A stretch of DNA of 64,000 bases. Origin: Acidimicrobiales bacterium (GTDB lineage: Bacteria > Actinomycetota > Acidimicrobiia > Acidimicrobiales > DATDAH01). Of the stretch, positions 8,407-16,500 are shown piece after piece. The stretch's first letter is position 1, and every line of letters starts with the position of its first letter. Location of the stretch: positions 248,001-312,000 of the forward strand of contig JAEUJM010000013.1 of the NCBI GenBank assembly GCA_016794585.1, read 5' to 3'. The translations under genes and the position numbers were made by a program. The notes beneath the pieces were generated by a model. It was not told the origin of the DNA and searched no databases. It worked only from the letters and a program-made list of their open reading frames with translations.

Positions 8407-8970
8407 TCAGCCGCAGAAGGCGACGATGCTGAAGCCCTCGTCCTCCTCGGTGTCAGCGGGGCCACCGTTGGCGGCGAACGTGCGCACCCATGCGTTGTTG
8501 GGAAGGGTGTTCACGTTCTCGAGCTCGACCGAGATCTGCCCGGCACTGGAGATGCCGTCGTCGTTGTCCGAGCGGGTCGCGACCAGGGCGCAGTCCAGCA
8601 CCGAGCGGCTGAAGATCACGCGGTAGATGCCGGTGCCCTGGCGGTTGACCGTCGTGACGCCCTTGCCGTCGACCACGGCGACGGTGGTCGGACCGGCGTC
8701 CACGTGGGCCCACATGGGGGTGACGGTGGGCTTGATGTCGCCACGCCCGATGGTGCCGTTTGCGATGTCGGTGCCGGTGACCGAGCCGTTGACGATGGCG
8801 GCGCTGTTCACCGTGTTGGGACCGGCGAGGGCCTCGGCCACGCCGACGCCGGACTCCGGCGCCTCCTGGGCCAGGGCGAGGCCGCTACCGAAGAGGAGGG
8901 CGCCGCTGAGGACGCCCAGAACGGCGGCGGCGAAGGGCACGCCGAAGCGGCGCGAGGTGCTGGTGTTCAT
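8407..8970 (-). CDS. Secreted protein with stalk-like N-terminal repeat, paralogue B
   Basis: A 187-residue exported protein with a signal peptide (hydrophobic core AAAVLGVLSGALLFGSGLAL, cleavage near ALAQEAP). The mature start is nearly the same as in paralogue A: APESG, GVAEALAG, NTVNSAAI, NGSVTGTDI, ANGTIGRGDIKP. The C-terminal beta-rich domain is more divergent but again has two cysteines, in VLDCALVA and the terminal FCG. A CAGGAGCATCG ribosome-binding site precedes ATG 8970. Its own hairpin lies downstream. This is probably an abundant surface or matrix protein; function unknown. Confidence 0.85.
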   Translation of the reverse strand: MNTSTSRRFGVPFAAAVLGVLSGALLFGSGLALAQEAPESGVGVAEALAGPNTVNSAAIVNGSVTGTDIANGTIGRGDIKPTVTPMWAHVDAGPTTVAVVDGKGVTTVNRQGTGIYRVIFSRSVLDCALVATRSDNDDGISSAGQISVELENVNTLPNNAWVRTFAANGGPADTEEDEGFSIVAFCG

Positions 8971-9136
8971 CGATGCTCCTGGGGTTCGACGCGAGGACGG
9001 GATCCACCGCCCACGCGACGCCGGGGGGCCGGCGTCGAGGATCCTCAGCGCCGCAGCCGGGGGAGGCCAGGGTTCGAGGAGGGAGCCCAGGTGGGGCCCC
9101 GATGCCGACCTTAGCCAGGCGGGTGTATCCCTCCGG

Positions 9137-9571
9137 TCACACCAGCTCGGACGGAGGCCACGCGGGGTCGAGTTGGCGCAGGAACAGCGCGCAGCGCTCC
9201 TCCTCGTCCTGCTCGCCGATCACGCCGGCGCACCGGCGCAGGCCGTCGAGCGCCCGCAGGAAGCCACGGTTCTCCGGGTGCTCCCAGCGCACGTACCCCG
9301 AGCCTCGCCAGCCGTTCTGTCGCAAACGGTCCAGACCGCGGTGGTAGCCGACCCGGTAGGCCGCATAGGCCTCGATGGGGTCGCGGCCCAGGTCGCCGAG
9401 GCGCGCCCAGCCGTCGAGGAAGCGCGGGTGGTCGGCCACCAGCGCCGCCACCGCGGCGCGGCGCTCCCCTTCCGGCGCGGCCAGCGCGGCCACGAGGGCG
9501 TCGCGCAGCTCGGCGGGCTCGGGATCGAGCACGGTCTCGGGCGGGCCGTTGGTGAAGGAGACGTCGGACAC
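9137..9571 (-). CDS. DUF3151 family protein
   Basis: A 144-residue soluble protein of a family restricted to actinobacteria and uncharacterised. Recognisable family features are the helical N-terminal repeat (LVAALAAPEGERRAAVAALV), AYAAYRVGYHRGLDRLRQNGWRG and the WEHPENRGFLRALDGL segment. The start is a GTG at 9571 with the -10-like box TAGGTT six bases upstream and no ribosome-binding site, indicating a leaderless mRNA. The -10 box includes the stop codon of the patatin-like gene upstream. No membrane segment or catalytic motif is visible. Confidence 0.85.
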   Translation of the reverse strand: MSDVSFTNGPPETVLDPEPAELRDALVAALAAPEGERRAAVAALVADHPRFLDGWARLGDLGRDPIEAYAAYRVGYHRGLDRLRQNGWRGSGYVRWEHPENRGFLRALDGLRRCAGVIGEQDEEERCALFLRQLDPAWPPSELV

Positions 9572-9577
9572 GGGGCG

Positions 9578-9583
9578 AACCTA
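9578..9583 (-). promoter_or_regulatory. Leaderless-type -10 box of the DUF3151 gene
   Basis: TAGGTT ends 6 nt before the GTG at 9571. Its first three bases are the TAG stop of the upstream patatin-like gene, so the promoter is embedded in the end of that gene. Confidence 0.5.
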
Positions 9584-10549
9584 CCCGTCGGCGTCGGGTT
9601 TCGTCGTGGGGTCCACCGTTCCGGGCGATGCCGTCGCGGACGTCGTGGCGGCTGCGCCGGTCGACGTCGGATCGGGGCCCAGGGGCGCCGGTGGTGGCTT
9701 CGCTCCCCGGCGACCCCTCGCCGGTGCGGCGTCGAGGAGCCCGGCCGTGGCCGCGTAGGCCTGGGTGATGAGCTCGTCGCTGTGGCTGAAGTCGTTGTAC
9801 TTCAACCGGGGCGGCGAGCCGACCGGCAGCACGATCACGTTGACCCGGGTGGGCAGGGCGGCGAGGTCCTCGTGGTACCGGTGGCGCCGGGCGATCCAGT
9901 ACGCCTGGACCATCACGTCGTAGGGCCGCTTCGGATCGAGCCACGGGCGGTCGAGGGTGCCGACGTGCAGGACGTAGATGGTGCGGGCGCCGAGCTCGTG
10001 GGCCCTGGTGACCGGGATGTCGTTGACCACGGCGCCGTCCATGTAGCGGAGGTCGCCGATCTGGACGAGGGGGAAGATGCCGGGCAGGGCCGCCGACGCC
10101 ATGATCGGGTCGACCAGTGGGCCCGAGCTGAACCAGGCCTCCGCCGCGGGCTCGACCGCCGTGGCGACGCACTGGAACGGCACCTGGAGCGCCTCGAAGC
10201 GGTCCACGCCCAGGGCGTCGCTGACGAGGGCGCGCAGGCCCACGCTGTCGTGCACCGCCGGCCGGCGGCGGGCCAACATGAGCTGGGTCGGCAGCCAACT
10301 GCTCGGCATCACCGCGTCGTCGTCGATGCTGCGCCACAGGGCTTCGAGGCGGCCGATGCCCTCCGGAGTGGGGTCCGCGGCGTAGGCCGCACCGTTCAGG
10401 GCCCCGACCGAGCAGCCGAGCACCATGTCGGCGCGGATGTCCCGCTCGACCAGTGCCCGGAGCATGCCGACCTGGATCGCGCCGAGGTTTCCACCCCCGC
10501 TCAGGACGAAGGCGACCTTGCCGGTGCGCAGTCGCTCGAGCACGCCCAT
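9581..10549 (-). CDS. Patatin-like phospholipase/esterase
   Basis: A 322-residue serine esterase of the patatin family that hydrolyses acyl esters, probably on phospholipids. The oxyanion loop is SGGGNLGA (17-24), the nucleophile is Ser47 in GCSVG and the dyad partner is Asp171 in MDGAVVND. The catalytic domain ends near residue 280. A Pro/Thr/Ala-rich, probably disordered tail of about 45 residues follows (ARGRRGAKPPPAPLGPDPTS and beyond). There is no signal peptide. ATG 10549 lies 7 nt downstream of the pyruvate kinase stop, so the two are probably co-transcribed. Confidence 0.93.
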   Translation of the reverse strand: MGVLERLRTGKVAFVLSGGGNLGAIQVGMLRALVERDIRADMVLGCSVGALNGAAYAADPTPEGIGRLEALWRSIDDDAVMPSSWLPTQLMLARRRPAVHDSVGLRALVSDALGVDRFEALQVPFQCVATAVEPAAEAWFSSGPLVDPIMASAALPGIFPLVQIGDLRYMDGAVVNDIPVTRAHELGARTIYVLHVGTLDRPWLDPKRPYDVMVQAYWIARRHRYHEDLAALPTRVNVIVLPVGSPPRLKYNDFSHSDELITQAYAATAGLLDAAPARGRRGAKPPPAPLGPDPTSTGAAATTSATASPGTVDPTTKPDADG

Positions 10550-10556
10550 GGTCCGA

Positions 10557-11987
10557 TCAGGCGACGTGGACGAGCCGGAGCTGGTCGGTGGCGGTCGACC
10601 CGCCGTGGCTGCCGGCGAGGACGGCGACCGTGTCACCGGAGCGGATGTGGCCCCGGGCCCGGGCGATCTCGATGGCCGCCTCCACTTGGCTGTGCACGTC
10701 ACCGTGGTCGGGCAGGGGGATGGGGGTGGCGCCCCAGCTCAAGGTGAGCTGGCGCACGGTGCGCTCGTCGCCGGAGAACCCCAGGATCTTGGTCTGCGGC
10801 CGGAAGCGGGCGATGGCCCGCACGGTGAAGCCGCTGCGGGAGAGGCAGAGGATGGCCGAGGCGCGCACCTCGGTGGCCGCCCGCCACGCCGCCATGGTCA
10901 TGGCGTCGGTGACCTGGGCGTCGCCGGCGCCCTGCCCGCCGCTGTGCAGCTGGGAGAGCTGCGGTGCCCAGCCGGCGTAGTCGAACTCCTGGTCGGCACG
11001 GCCGGCGATGCGGGCCATGGTCCGCACGGTGCCCACCGGGTCGTGGCCGATGGCGGTCTCCCCGGACAGCATCACCGCGCTCGAACCATCGAACACCGCG
11101 TTGGCCACGTCCGAGGCCTCGGCCCGGGTCGGCGTGCCGGCGTGGATCATCGACTCGAGCATCTGGGTGGCGGTGATCACCGGGCGCCCCAGGGCGATGC
11201 ACTTGCGGATGATGCGCTTCTGGAGGTGGGGCAGCTCCTCGATGGGGAACTCGGCACCCAGGTCACCGCGGGCCACCATGATGGCCCCGGACTCGGCGAC
11301 GATCCCCTCCAGGTTGTCGACCGCGGCGCGGGTCTCGACCTTGGCGACGACGAGAGGGCCGCGAGGATGGGGTTCGGTCCCCACGCGGCGCACGTCGTGG
11401 GCGGAGCGCACGAAGGACACCGCGACGATGTCGACCCCCACCTCGACGAAGGCATCGAGCATGCGCAGATCGGCCGGCGTGGGGGTGGGCGTGCGCAGGC
11501 GATCGGACGGGACGTGGACCCCGGGGCGACCCTCGAGGTGGCCCCCGTGGTCGACCTCGACCGAGAGGGCGCCCCCGTCGCGCTCGCGCACGGCCACCAC
11601 GACCGAGCCGTCGCCGAACATCAGCGTGTCCCCCACCTGGACGTCGTCGAGGAGGCCCTCGTAATCGACCTCGACCACCTCGGCGCTCGAGCGGCCCGTC
11701 CCCGGCACCAGGCGGAGGCGCTGGCCCTCCGTCAGTTCGAGGCCGCCTTCGGGGAACGCGCCGGCCCGCACCTTGGGACCGGGCAGGTCGACGAGGATGC
11801 CGAGGGGCCGTCCGGCCGCCTCGGCGGCGGCGCGGAGGCGGAAGAACCGCTCGATCTGCAGGTCGAGCGTGTCGTGGGCGAGCCCCAGGCGGGCGACGTC
11901 CATCCCTGCTTCGACCATGCGCTGCATGACCGTGGGCGACTCGGACGCGGGCCCGATGGTGGCGACGATCTTGGTGCGACGGGCCAT
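10557..11987 (-). CDS. pyk: Pyruvate kinase, probably K+-independent type
   Basis: Final glycolytic enzyme, converting phosphoenolpyruvate and ADP to pyruvate and ATP. The 476-residue length is standard. Conserved landmarks are TKIVATIGPASESP, KVETRAAVDNLEGI, MVARGDLGAEFP, TATQMLESMI and ASDVANAVFDGSSAVMLSGETA. The GPKVRAG motif carries Lys where K+-dependent enzymes have Glu, which marks K+-independent pyruvate kinases. The usual RxNFSHG loop reads RLGLAHD, so the Asn and Ser ligands of the monovalent cation are also replaced. ATG 11987 has a TAGCGT box 8 nt upstream. The patatin-like gene follows directly. Confidence 0.95.
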   Translation of the reverse strand: MARRTKIVATIGPASESPTVMQRMVEAGMDVARLGLAHDTLDLQIERFFRLRAAAEAAGRPLGILVDLPGPKVRAGAFPEGGLELTEGQRLRLVPGTGRSSAEVVEVDYEGLLDDVQVGDTLMFGDGSVVVAVRERDGGALSVEVDHGGHLEGRPGVHVPSDRLRTPTPTPADLRMLDAFVEVGVDIVAVSFVRSAHDVRRVGTEPHPRGPLVVAKVETRAAVDNLEGIVAESGAIMVARGDLGAEFPIEELPHLQKRIIRKCIALGRPVITATQMLESMIHAGTPTRAEASDVANAVFDGSSAVMLSGETAIGHDPVGTVRTMARIAGRADQEFDYAGWAPQLSQLHSGGQGAGDAQVTDAMTMAAWRAATEVRASAILCLSRSGFTVRAIARFRPQTKILGFSGDERTVRQLTLSWGATPIPLPDHGDVHSQVEAAIEIARARGHIRSGDTVAVLAGSHGGSTATDQLRLVHVA

Positions 11988-11995
11988 GGCCCTCC

Positions 11996-12001
11996 ACGCT
12001 A
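11996..12001 (-). promoter_or_regulatory. Leaderless-type -10 box of pyk
   Basis: TAGCGT ends 8 nt before the ATG at 11987. A GGAGGG stretch also lies in the gap, so a short leader cannot be excluded. Confidence 0.5.
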
Positions 12002-12061
12002 GGGCGACGACCACGGCGATCGGGCCATGCTTTCGCCACGCTTCGGAGAGGACCGCGAGGA

Positions 12062-12667
12062 ATGCAGCTCTGGATGATCCGTCACGCCCTGCCCCTGCGG
12101 GTCGAGGGCGCGACCGGCGCAGCCGATCCCGGCCTGGCCGCCGAGGGCCACGACCAGGCCCGACGTCTCGCCGACTGGCTGCGAGGAGGTCCGATCGAGG
12201 CCGTGTGGTCGAGCCCGCTCCGCCGCGCACGCGAGACCGCGGCCCCGCTCGCCGCCGCCCTGGGCGTCGACGTCCTGGTCGACGACGACCTCGCCGAGTG
12301 GGACCGCGACGCCGACGCCTACATCCCCCTCGAGGAGCTGAAGGCCGAGGGGGACCCTCGCTACCAGGAGCTCGTCGACGGCACCTGGGCGGGCGAGGAC
12401 GAGGGCGCCGCGTTCGCGTCTCGCCTGCTCGCCGCGATGGACCGGATCGTCGCTGCCCACCCCGGCGGTGAGGTGGCGGTGGTGTGTCACGGCGGGGTCA
12501 TCAACGTCTACCTGGCCCACGTCCTCGGCCTCGGACAGGCCATGTTCTTCCACCCTGGCTACACGAGCGTCAGCCGGGTGCACGCCGCCCGCAGCGGCGC
12601 CCGCGGCATCGCCAGCATCAACGAGACGGGGCACCTGCACGAGCCGGCTCCGACCAGCATTCTCTAG
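12062..12667 (+). CDS. Histidine phosphatase family protein
   Basis: A 201-residue member of the phosphoglycerate-mutase-like superfamily. The catalytic His8 is in MIRHALPL (RH motif), SSPLRRARETA is the conserved phosphate-binding segment, Glu in LAEWDRD is the probable proton donor and the second His is in VVCHGGVINVYL. Substrates in this superfamily range from sugar phosphates to nucleotides or proteins and cannot be deduced. ATG 12062 has a GAGGA ribosome-binding site only 1-2 nt upstream. Its TAG stop shares a CTAG palindrome with the stop of the convergent gene. Confidence 0.88.
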   Translation: MQLWMIRHALPLRVEGATGAADPGLAAEGHDQARRLADWLRGGPIEAVWSSPLRRARETAAPLAAALGVDVLVDDDLAEWDRDADAYIPLEELKAEGDPRYQELVDGTWAGEDEGAAFASRLLAAMDRIVAAHPGGEVAVVCHGGVINVYLAHVLGLGQAMFFHPGYTSVSRVHAARSGARGIASINETGHLHEPAPTSIL

Positions 12668-13080
12668 GAGCGAGGGCGGGTCCAGCAGGTGGTGCGGGAC
12701 GGCGGCGGGACCTCCAGCGCCTCGGCGAGGCGGCGGTGCTCGAACCCGGGGAGGCGGGTGAGGCGGTCGATCACCCCGTGCTCGGCCGCGAGCCGGCTCG
12801 GCACGATGCAGCCGCGCACGTCGTCGACCGCGAGCACGATGAGGGCCCCGTCCTCGCGGTGCACCCCCGTGTCGGTGGTGATGACCTCGACCTCCACGAC
12901 GTCCCGCCAGGCCACCGACTCTCGTCGGCCGTCGGCCAGGCGGCGTTCCACCCCGTCGTCGTCCACCAGCAGGGCCGTCGTCGCGGCGGCTGCGGCACGG
13001 CGTTCGCGGGTCGACCGCAGCATGACGAGCAACCAGGTGAAGGCCAGGATCGACACGACGCCCATGACCAGGAACGCCAC
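12664..13080 (-). CDS. Small membrane-anchored protein of unknown function
   Basis: A 138-residue protein with one N-terminal membrane helix (VMGVVSILAFTWLLVML), a basic linker (RSTRERR) and a soluble domain of alternating strands (TTALLVDDDGVERRLADGR, ESVAWRDVVEVEVITTDTG, GALIVLAVDDVRGCIVPSR). The strand pattern is PH-like, as in small actinobacterial membrane proteins, but I cannot name a family. The start is GTG 13080, overlapping the stop region of the flavin reductase gene. The stop overlaps that of the convergent phosphatase by 4 nt. Confidence 0.7.
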   Translation of the reverse strand: MAFLVMGVVSILAFTWLLVMLRSTRERRAAAAATTALLVDDDGVERRLADGRRESVAWRDVVEVEVITTDTGVHREDGALIVLAVDDVRGCIVPSRLAAEHGVIDRLTRLPGFEHRRLAEALEVPPPSRTTCWTRPRS

Positions 13081-13676
13081 TACCCGGCCCCGTCCACCCC
13101 GCCCGCCCCGTCGTCGTCCGCGTTCTCGCCGAGGCGGGCGAGCAGCTCGTCGCGGATCGACACGCCGGGCTCGCGGGCCTTGTCCCCCGTCGCCCGCCAG
13201 CCCAGGCGAGAGCTGTACAGCAGGGGTGGCGCACCCAGCCGACCCTCCTGGACCGAGGTGACCCGGGCGAAGAAGAGGTCGTGGTCGAGCGGGCCGGCGC
13301 CCGGCAGTTCGGACACCCGATCGAGCACCTCGCAGTCGAGCCAGGCGATCGAGTCCGGCACCCCCACCCGTCCGTCGTCGACGGTCAACAGCTCGTCGGC
13401 GACGTAGCGGAACTTTCGGCCCGGATAGGAGAAGTACTGGGCCGCGCCGATCTGGTCGGCGGCCAGGATCGACACCGTGAAGCGCCCGGACCCCACGATC
13501 AGCGGGTGGGTGTCGTGCTTCGGCGACACCGACGCGAGCAGGATGGGCGCCTCGAACGAGACCTGGCAGACCCAGTGGGAGCAGTACGCCCGGGCCACGC
13601 CGTCGTGGACGGCCCCGACGACCTGCACGCCCTTGATCATCTGCCCGAGGCAGCGCTTGAGGCCCTGGTCGATCAT
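13080..13676 (-). CDS. Flavin reductase-like (FMN-binding split barrel) protein
   Basis: A 198-residue member of the flavin reductase-like family that binds FMN and typically supplies reduced flavin to a partner oxygenase. Visible family elements are AYCSHWVCQVSFEAPILLASVSP, the HDTHPLIVGSGRFTVSIL core and the DHDLFFARVTSVQ strand near the end. ATG 13676 overlaps the stop of the SirB1-type gene (ATGA). The C-terminal 20 residues (GENADDDGAGGVDGAG) are low-complexity. No partner monooxygenase lies in the window, so the physiological acceptor is unknown. Confidence 0.85.
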   Translation of the reverse strand: MIDQGLKRCLGQMIKGVQVVGAVHDGVARAYCSHWVCQVSFEAPILLASVSPKHDTHPLIVGSGRFTVSILAADQIGAAQYFSYPGRKFRYVADELLTVDDGRVGVPDSIAWLDCEVLDRVSELPGAGPLDHDLFFARVTSVQEGRLGAPPLLYSSRLGWRATGDKAREPGVSIRDELLARLGENADDDGAGGVDGAG

Positions 13677-14467
13677 CAGTTCAGCCTCGCCCGGTGGCGG
13701 GCGGCCGCCGAGCGGTCGGCGGCCGCGCCGTGATCCGTCGCCCCGTCGGCGACGGCATCGAGCACGTCGGCCGCAGCCGTGAACTGCCCGGCCGCGGCCA
13801 ACGCCTCCGCCAGCTCTCGCCGCTCGCCGGCGGTGGCTCCGGGGATGGCGGCGCGCAGGCGCAGCACGCCGACGAGGGCGGCTCGGGCCCCGGCGGCTCG
13901 ATGGACCGTGGCCAGGTTGGCCAGCACCCGCCGGAGGATGGCGCGCGACCCCACGGGATCCAGGTAGCGCTCGTCGAACGACGCCGCCGGGCCGTGGAGC
14001 GCCCGGAAGACCCGGGCGCAGCCGTCGGCATCGAGCACGGCGCCACGGAAGGGGTCGACGAACACCCCGGGGAGCACCTGGTCCCGCACGAGGAAGTGGC
14101 CGGGCATCCCCACCCCGACGAGGGGAACGCCGATCCGCCGCCCCACGACCATGGCCAGCACGGCCAGCGAGATCGGGATGCCCAGGCGCCGATCGAGCAC
14201 CTGGTCGAGGTACGAGTTGCGGGCGTCGTAGTAGTCGTCTCGGTTGCCCGTGAAGCCGAGGTCCACGAACAGGTACCGCACGAGCGCGTCGAGGGTGGGC
14301 GCCGGGCACCCTGCGGCGAGCTCGTCCAGTGTCCCGAGGTGGCGGTCGACGTCGACGCCGGGGTCGGCCTGCGCGGCGATGAGCAGCATGGCCTCGTCGA
14401 GGGGGAGCTCGGGCTCGGGCCCCCCGACCAGCCCGACGAAGCGATCCTCGGCCTCCACCCGCGTCAC
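13676..14467 (-). CDS. SirB1 family protein (transglutaminase-like fold)
   Basis: A 263-residue protein of the SirB1/Transglut_core2 family. The hallmark stretch is FVDLGFTGNRDDYYDARNSY (about 80-100), followed by RRLGIPISLAVLAMVVGRRI and GVGMPGHFLVRD. The usual catalytic Cys of transglutaminases is not present at the start of the core, as in SirB1 proteins generally. The C-terminal third is helical with Ala-rich TPR-like repeats. GTG 14467 makes a GTGA overlap with the MFS gene; a second GTG three codons later is possible. Biochemical role unknown. Confidence 0.88.
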   Translation of the reverse strand: MTRVEAEDRFVGLVGGPEPELPLDEAMLLIAAQADPGVDVDRHLGTLDELAAGCPAPTLDALVRYLFVDLGFTGNRDDYYDARNSYLDQVLDRRLGIPISLAVLAMVVGRRIGVPLVGVGMPGHFLVRDQVLPGVFVDPFRGAVLDADGCARVFRALHGPAASFDERYLDPVGSRAILRRVLANLATVHRAAGARAALVGVLRLRAAIPGATAGERRELAEALAAAGQFTAAADVLDAVADGATDHGAAADRSAAARHRARLN

Positions 14468-15681
14468 GGTACCGCCGGCGGTGGGCCCGGCGCGCGCCGG
14501 TGCAGGAGGCGCTGACCGGCCACCATGGCGCCGGCGGCGAGCAGCGAGCACACCGCCGTCGCCACCCAGGCGGGGCCGTAGGCGGCGCGGTCCACGATGG
14601 CGCCGAAGGCGAGCGGCCCGGCCAGCGCACCGATGTAGATGCCGGTCTGGGTGACCCCGGTGGCCGCGCCCGGCGTGTCCGGGTTGTCTCGCACCACCGC
14701 GAGGTTGAACAGGCCGGGCCATGCCCAGCCGGCCCCGAACGCGAGCGGGGTGGCCAGCACATAGGCCCCTGCGAGCCCCGTGGCGAAGGCGAGGAAGGCC
14801 ACACCCCCGCCGACCAGCATGAAGGCGACGACCCGCAGTTCGCCACCCGGGCGGCGATCGGCACGGAGGCCCGCCACGAGTCGCACCGCGATCCCGCACC
14901 CGCTGCCCACGGTGAGCAGCAGCCCGGCGGCGCCCTCGGCGATCCCGGCCTCGACCCCGCCGGACACGAGGAAGGCGGCGAGTGCACCTGCGGCGGCGGC
15001 ACCGAGGGCGCCGGCCACCGCCAGCACGACGAGCGGCAGGAGTGGGCGGTCCCCGATGCGGGGCCGGTCGGCCGCGGCCACGGGTGGGCGCCGCACATCG
15101 GGCAGCACGGCCAGCGCGGCCAGGCCCAACGCGGCACCGGCCACGAACGCCCAGCGCCAGCCGACCGTGAGCGCGAGGGCCGGAACGGCCAATCCGGCCA
15201 GCAGGGTCCCCATCGGGATGGCCGACTGCTTCGCACCGAGGGCGAGACCGAGTCGCCGTGGGGGCATCTCCTGGGCCAACAGGACGTTCACGGCCAGCTG
15301 GATCAGTGCGTTGACGACTCCGCCCAGGAGCAGCACGACCACGAGCGCGCCCCACGTGCGGGCGAGGGCCGCGATCGAGAGCTGGACCACGACGTTGGCG
15401 CACAGCCCGATGCGCAGGGCACGCCGGGCGCCCAGGCGCTCGGCGACGCGCCCGAGTACCGCAGAGCACAACGCGGAGGAGAGCCAGTAGGCGCTGATCG
15501 CCAGGCCGAGCCCGGCGGCGTCGAATCCGAGATCGTCGCGGAGCTGCACCGCCAGCGCGCCCACCAGGAAGGGGGGCAGGGCCGACGCCGTGGCCGCGCC
15601 CATGCCCGCGGCCAGGACACGAGCCGTCCGTCGCTTCGACGCCGGCCAACGGGTCCGACCGCCGTCGGTGAGCACCTCCAC
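14464..15681 (-). CDS. Major facilitator superfamily transporter
   Basis: A 405-residue membrane carrier with about twelve hydrophobic helices. The GRVAERLGARRALRIG loop between helices 2 and 3 matches the MFS signature, and VLLAQEMPPRRLGLALGAKQSA is the helix 4-5 region typical of nitrate/cyanate- and sugar-related MFS branches. RDNPDTPGAATGVTQTGIYIG is the second-half counterpart. Substrate unknown. GTG 15681 is preferred because a GGGAG sequence lies upstream; GTG 15675 is an alternative. It is divergent from the glycerophosphodiesterase gene, with 57 nt between the starts. Confidence 0.88.
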   Translation of the reverse strand: MEVLTDGGRTRWPASKRRTARVLAAGMGAATASALPPFLVGALAVQLRDDLGFDAAGLGLAISAYWLSSALCSAVLGRVAERLGARRALRIGLCANVVVQLSIAALARTWGALVVVLLLGGVVNALIQLAVNVLLAQEMPPRRLGLALGAKQSAIPMGTLLAGLAVPALALTVGWRWAFVAGAALGLAALAVLPDVRRPPVAAADRPRIGDRPLLPLVVLAVAGALGAAAAGALAAFLVSGGVEAGIAEGAAGLLLTVGSGCGIAVRLVAGLRADRRPGGELRVVAFMLVGGGVAFLAFATGLAGAYVLATPLAFGAGWAWPGLFNLAVVRDNPDTPGAATGVTQTGIYIGALAGPLAFGAIVDRAAYGPAWVATAVCSLLAAGAMVAGQRLLHRRAPGPPPAVP

Positions 15682-15724
15682 CGGACCAGGCTCCCACAGG
15701 GGCCGGCCCGTTCGATCCGCCGGG

Positions 15725-15730
15725 TAGCGT
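15725..15730 (+). promoter_or_regulatory. Leaderless-type -10 box of the glycerophosphodiesterase gene
   Basis: TAGCGT ends 8 nt before the ATG at 15739. No ribosome-binding site fits in the gap. Confidence 0.55.
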
Positions 15731-15738
15731 CGGGCGCG

Positions 15739-16500
15739 ATGGCGAGCCGATGGCCCTTCCTCGACCACCCCGGGCCGTTGGCCTTCGCCCACCGCGGCGG
15801 GGCGAGCGACGCACCGGAGAACACCATGCCCGCGTTCGCGCGGGCCGTCGAGCTCGGCTATCGCTACATCGAGACCGACGTCCACGTCACGGCGGACGGC
15901 GTGCTGTTGGCCTTCCACGACGACGTGCTCGACCGGGTCACCGACCGCACCGGCGTCGTGGCCGAACTGCCCTGGTCGGAGGTCGGGGCGGCCCGCGTCG
16001 ACGGCACCGAGCCCATCCCCCGGCTCGAGGACCTCCTGGGCACCTGGCCCGACCTCCGCATCAACATCGACCCCAAGCACGACGGCGCGGTGGGCCCGCT
16101 GGCCGATGCCATCGAGCGCACGGGCGCCATCGACCGGGTGTGCGTGGGCTCGTTCTCCGACCGCCGCCTCGCCCGGTTGCGCCAGCGGCTCGGGGCCCGT
16201 CTGTGCTGGTCCCACGGGCCCGCAGGCATCCTCCGGGCCCGCATGGGAAGCGTCGGCGTCCCGGTCGGCGCCCTGCACGCCGCCTGCGTCCAGGTCCCGG
16301 TCCGCCAGGGACGCCTGACCATCGTCGACGAGCGCTTCGTGCGCTTCGTCCACCGCCGTGGCCTCCAGGTGCACGTCTGGACCATCGACGACGCCACCGA
16401 GATGGAGCGCCTCCTCGACCTCGGGGTCGACGGCATCATGACCGATCGGCCGGGGGTCCTGCGCGAGGTGCTCGAACGACGTGGGGAGTGGGTCGCCTGA
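15739..16500 (+). CDS. Glycerophosphodiester phosphodiesterase
   Basis: A 253-residue cytosolic GDPD enzyme that splits glycerophosphodiesters into glycerol-3-phosphate and an alcohol. The catalytic residues are in place: HRGG (His18, Arg19), PENT (Glu27), ETDVHVTADG (Glu45, Asp47) and FHDD (His60). VWTIDDATEMERLLDLGVDGIMTDRP is the typical C-terminal barrel end. There is no signal peptide, so it probably recycles phospholipid headgroups inside the cell. The stop codon overlaps the ATG of the acyl-CoA synthetase by one base (TGATG), suggesting a phospholipid-turnover or fatty-acid reuse operon. Confidence 0.94.
   Translation: MASRWPFLDHPGPLAFAHRGGASDAPENTMPAFARAVELGYRYIETDVHVTADGVLLAFHDDVLDRVTDRTGVVAELPWSEVGAARVDGTEPIPRLEDLLGTWPDLRINIDPKHDGAVGPLADAIERTGAIDRVCVGSFSDRRLARLRQRLGARLCWSHGPAGILRARMGSVGVPVGALHAACVQVPVRQGRLTIVDERFVRFVHRRGLQVHVWTIDDATEMERLLDLGVDGIMTDRPGVLREVLERRGEWVA

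Noticed and set aside
16105-16320. Short internal frames within the glycerophosphodiesterase gene
   Set aside because: Arg/Pro/Ala-rich frame-shifted readings of a well-supported gene.
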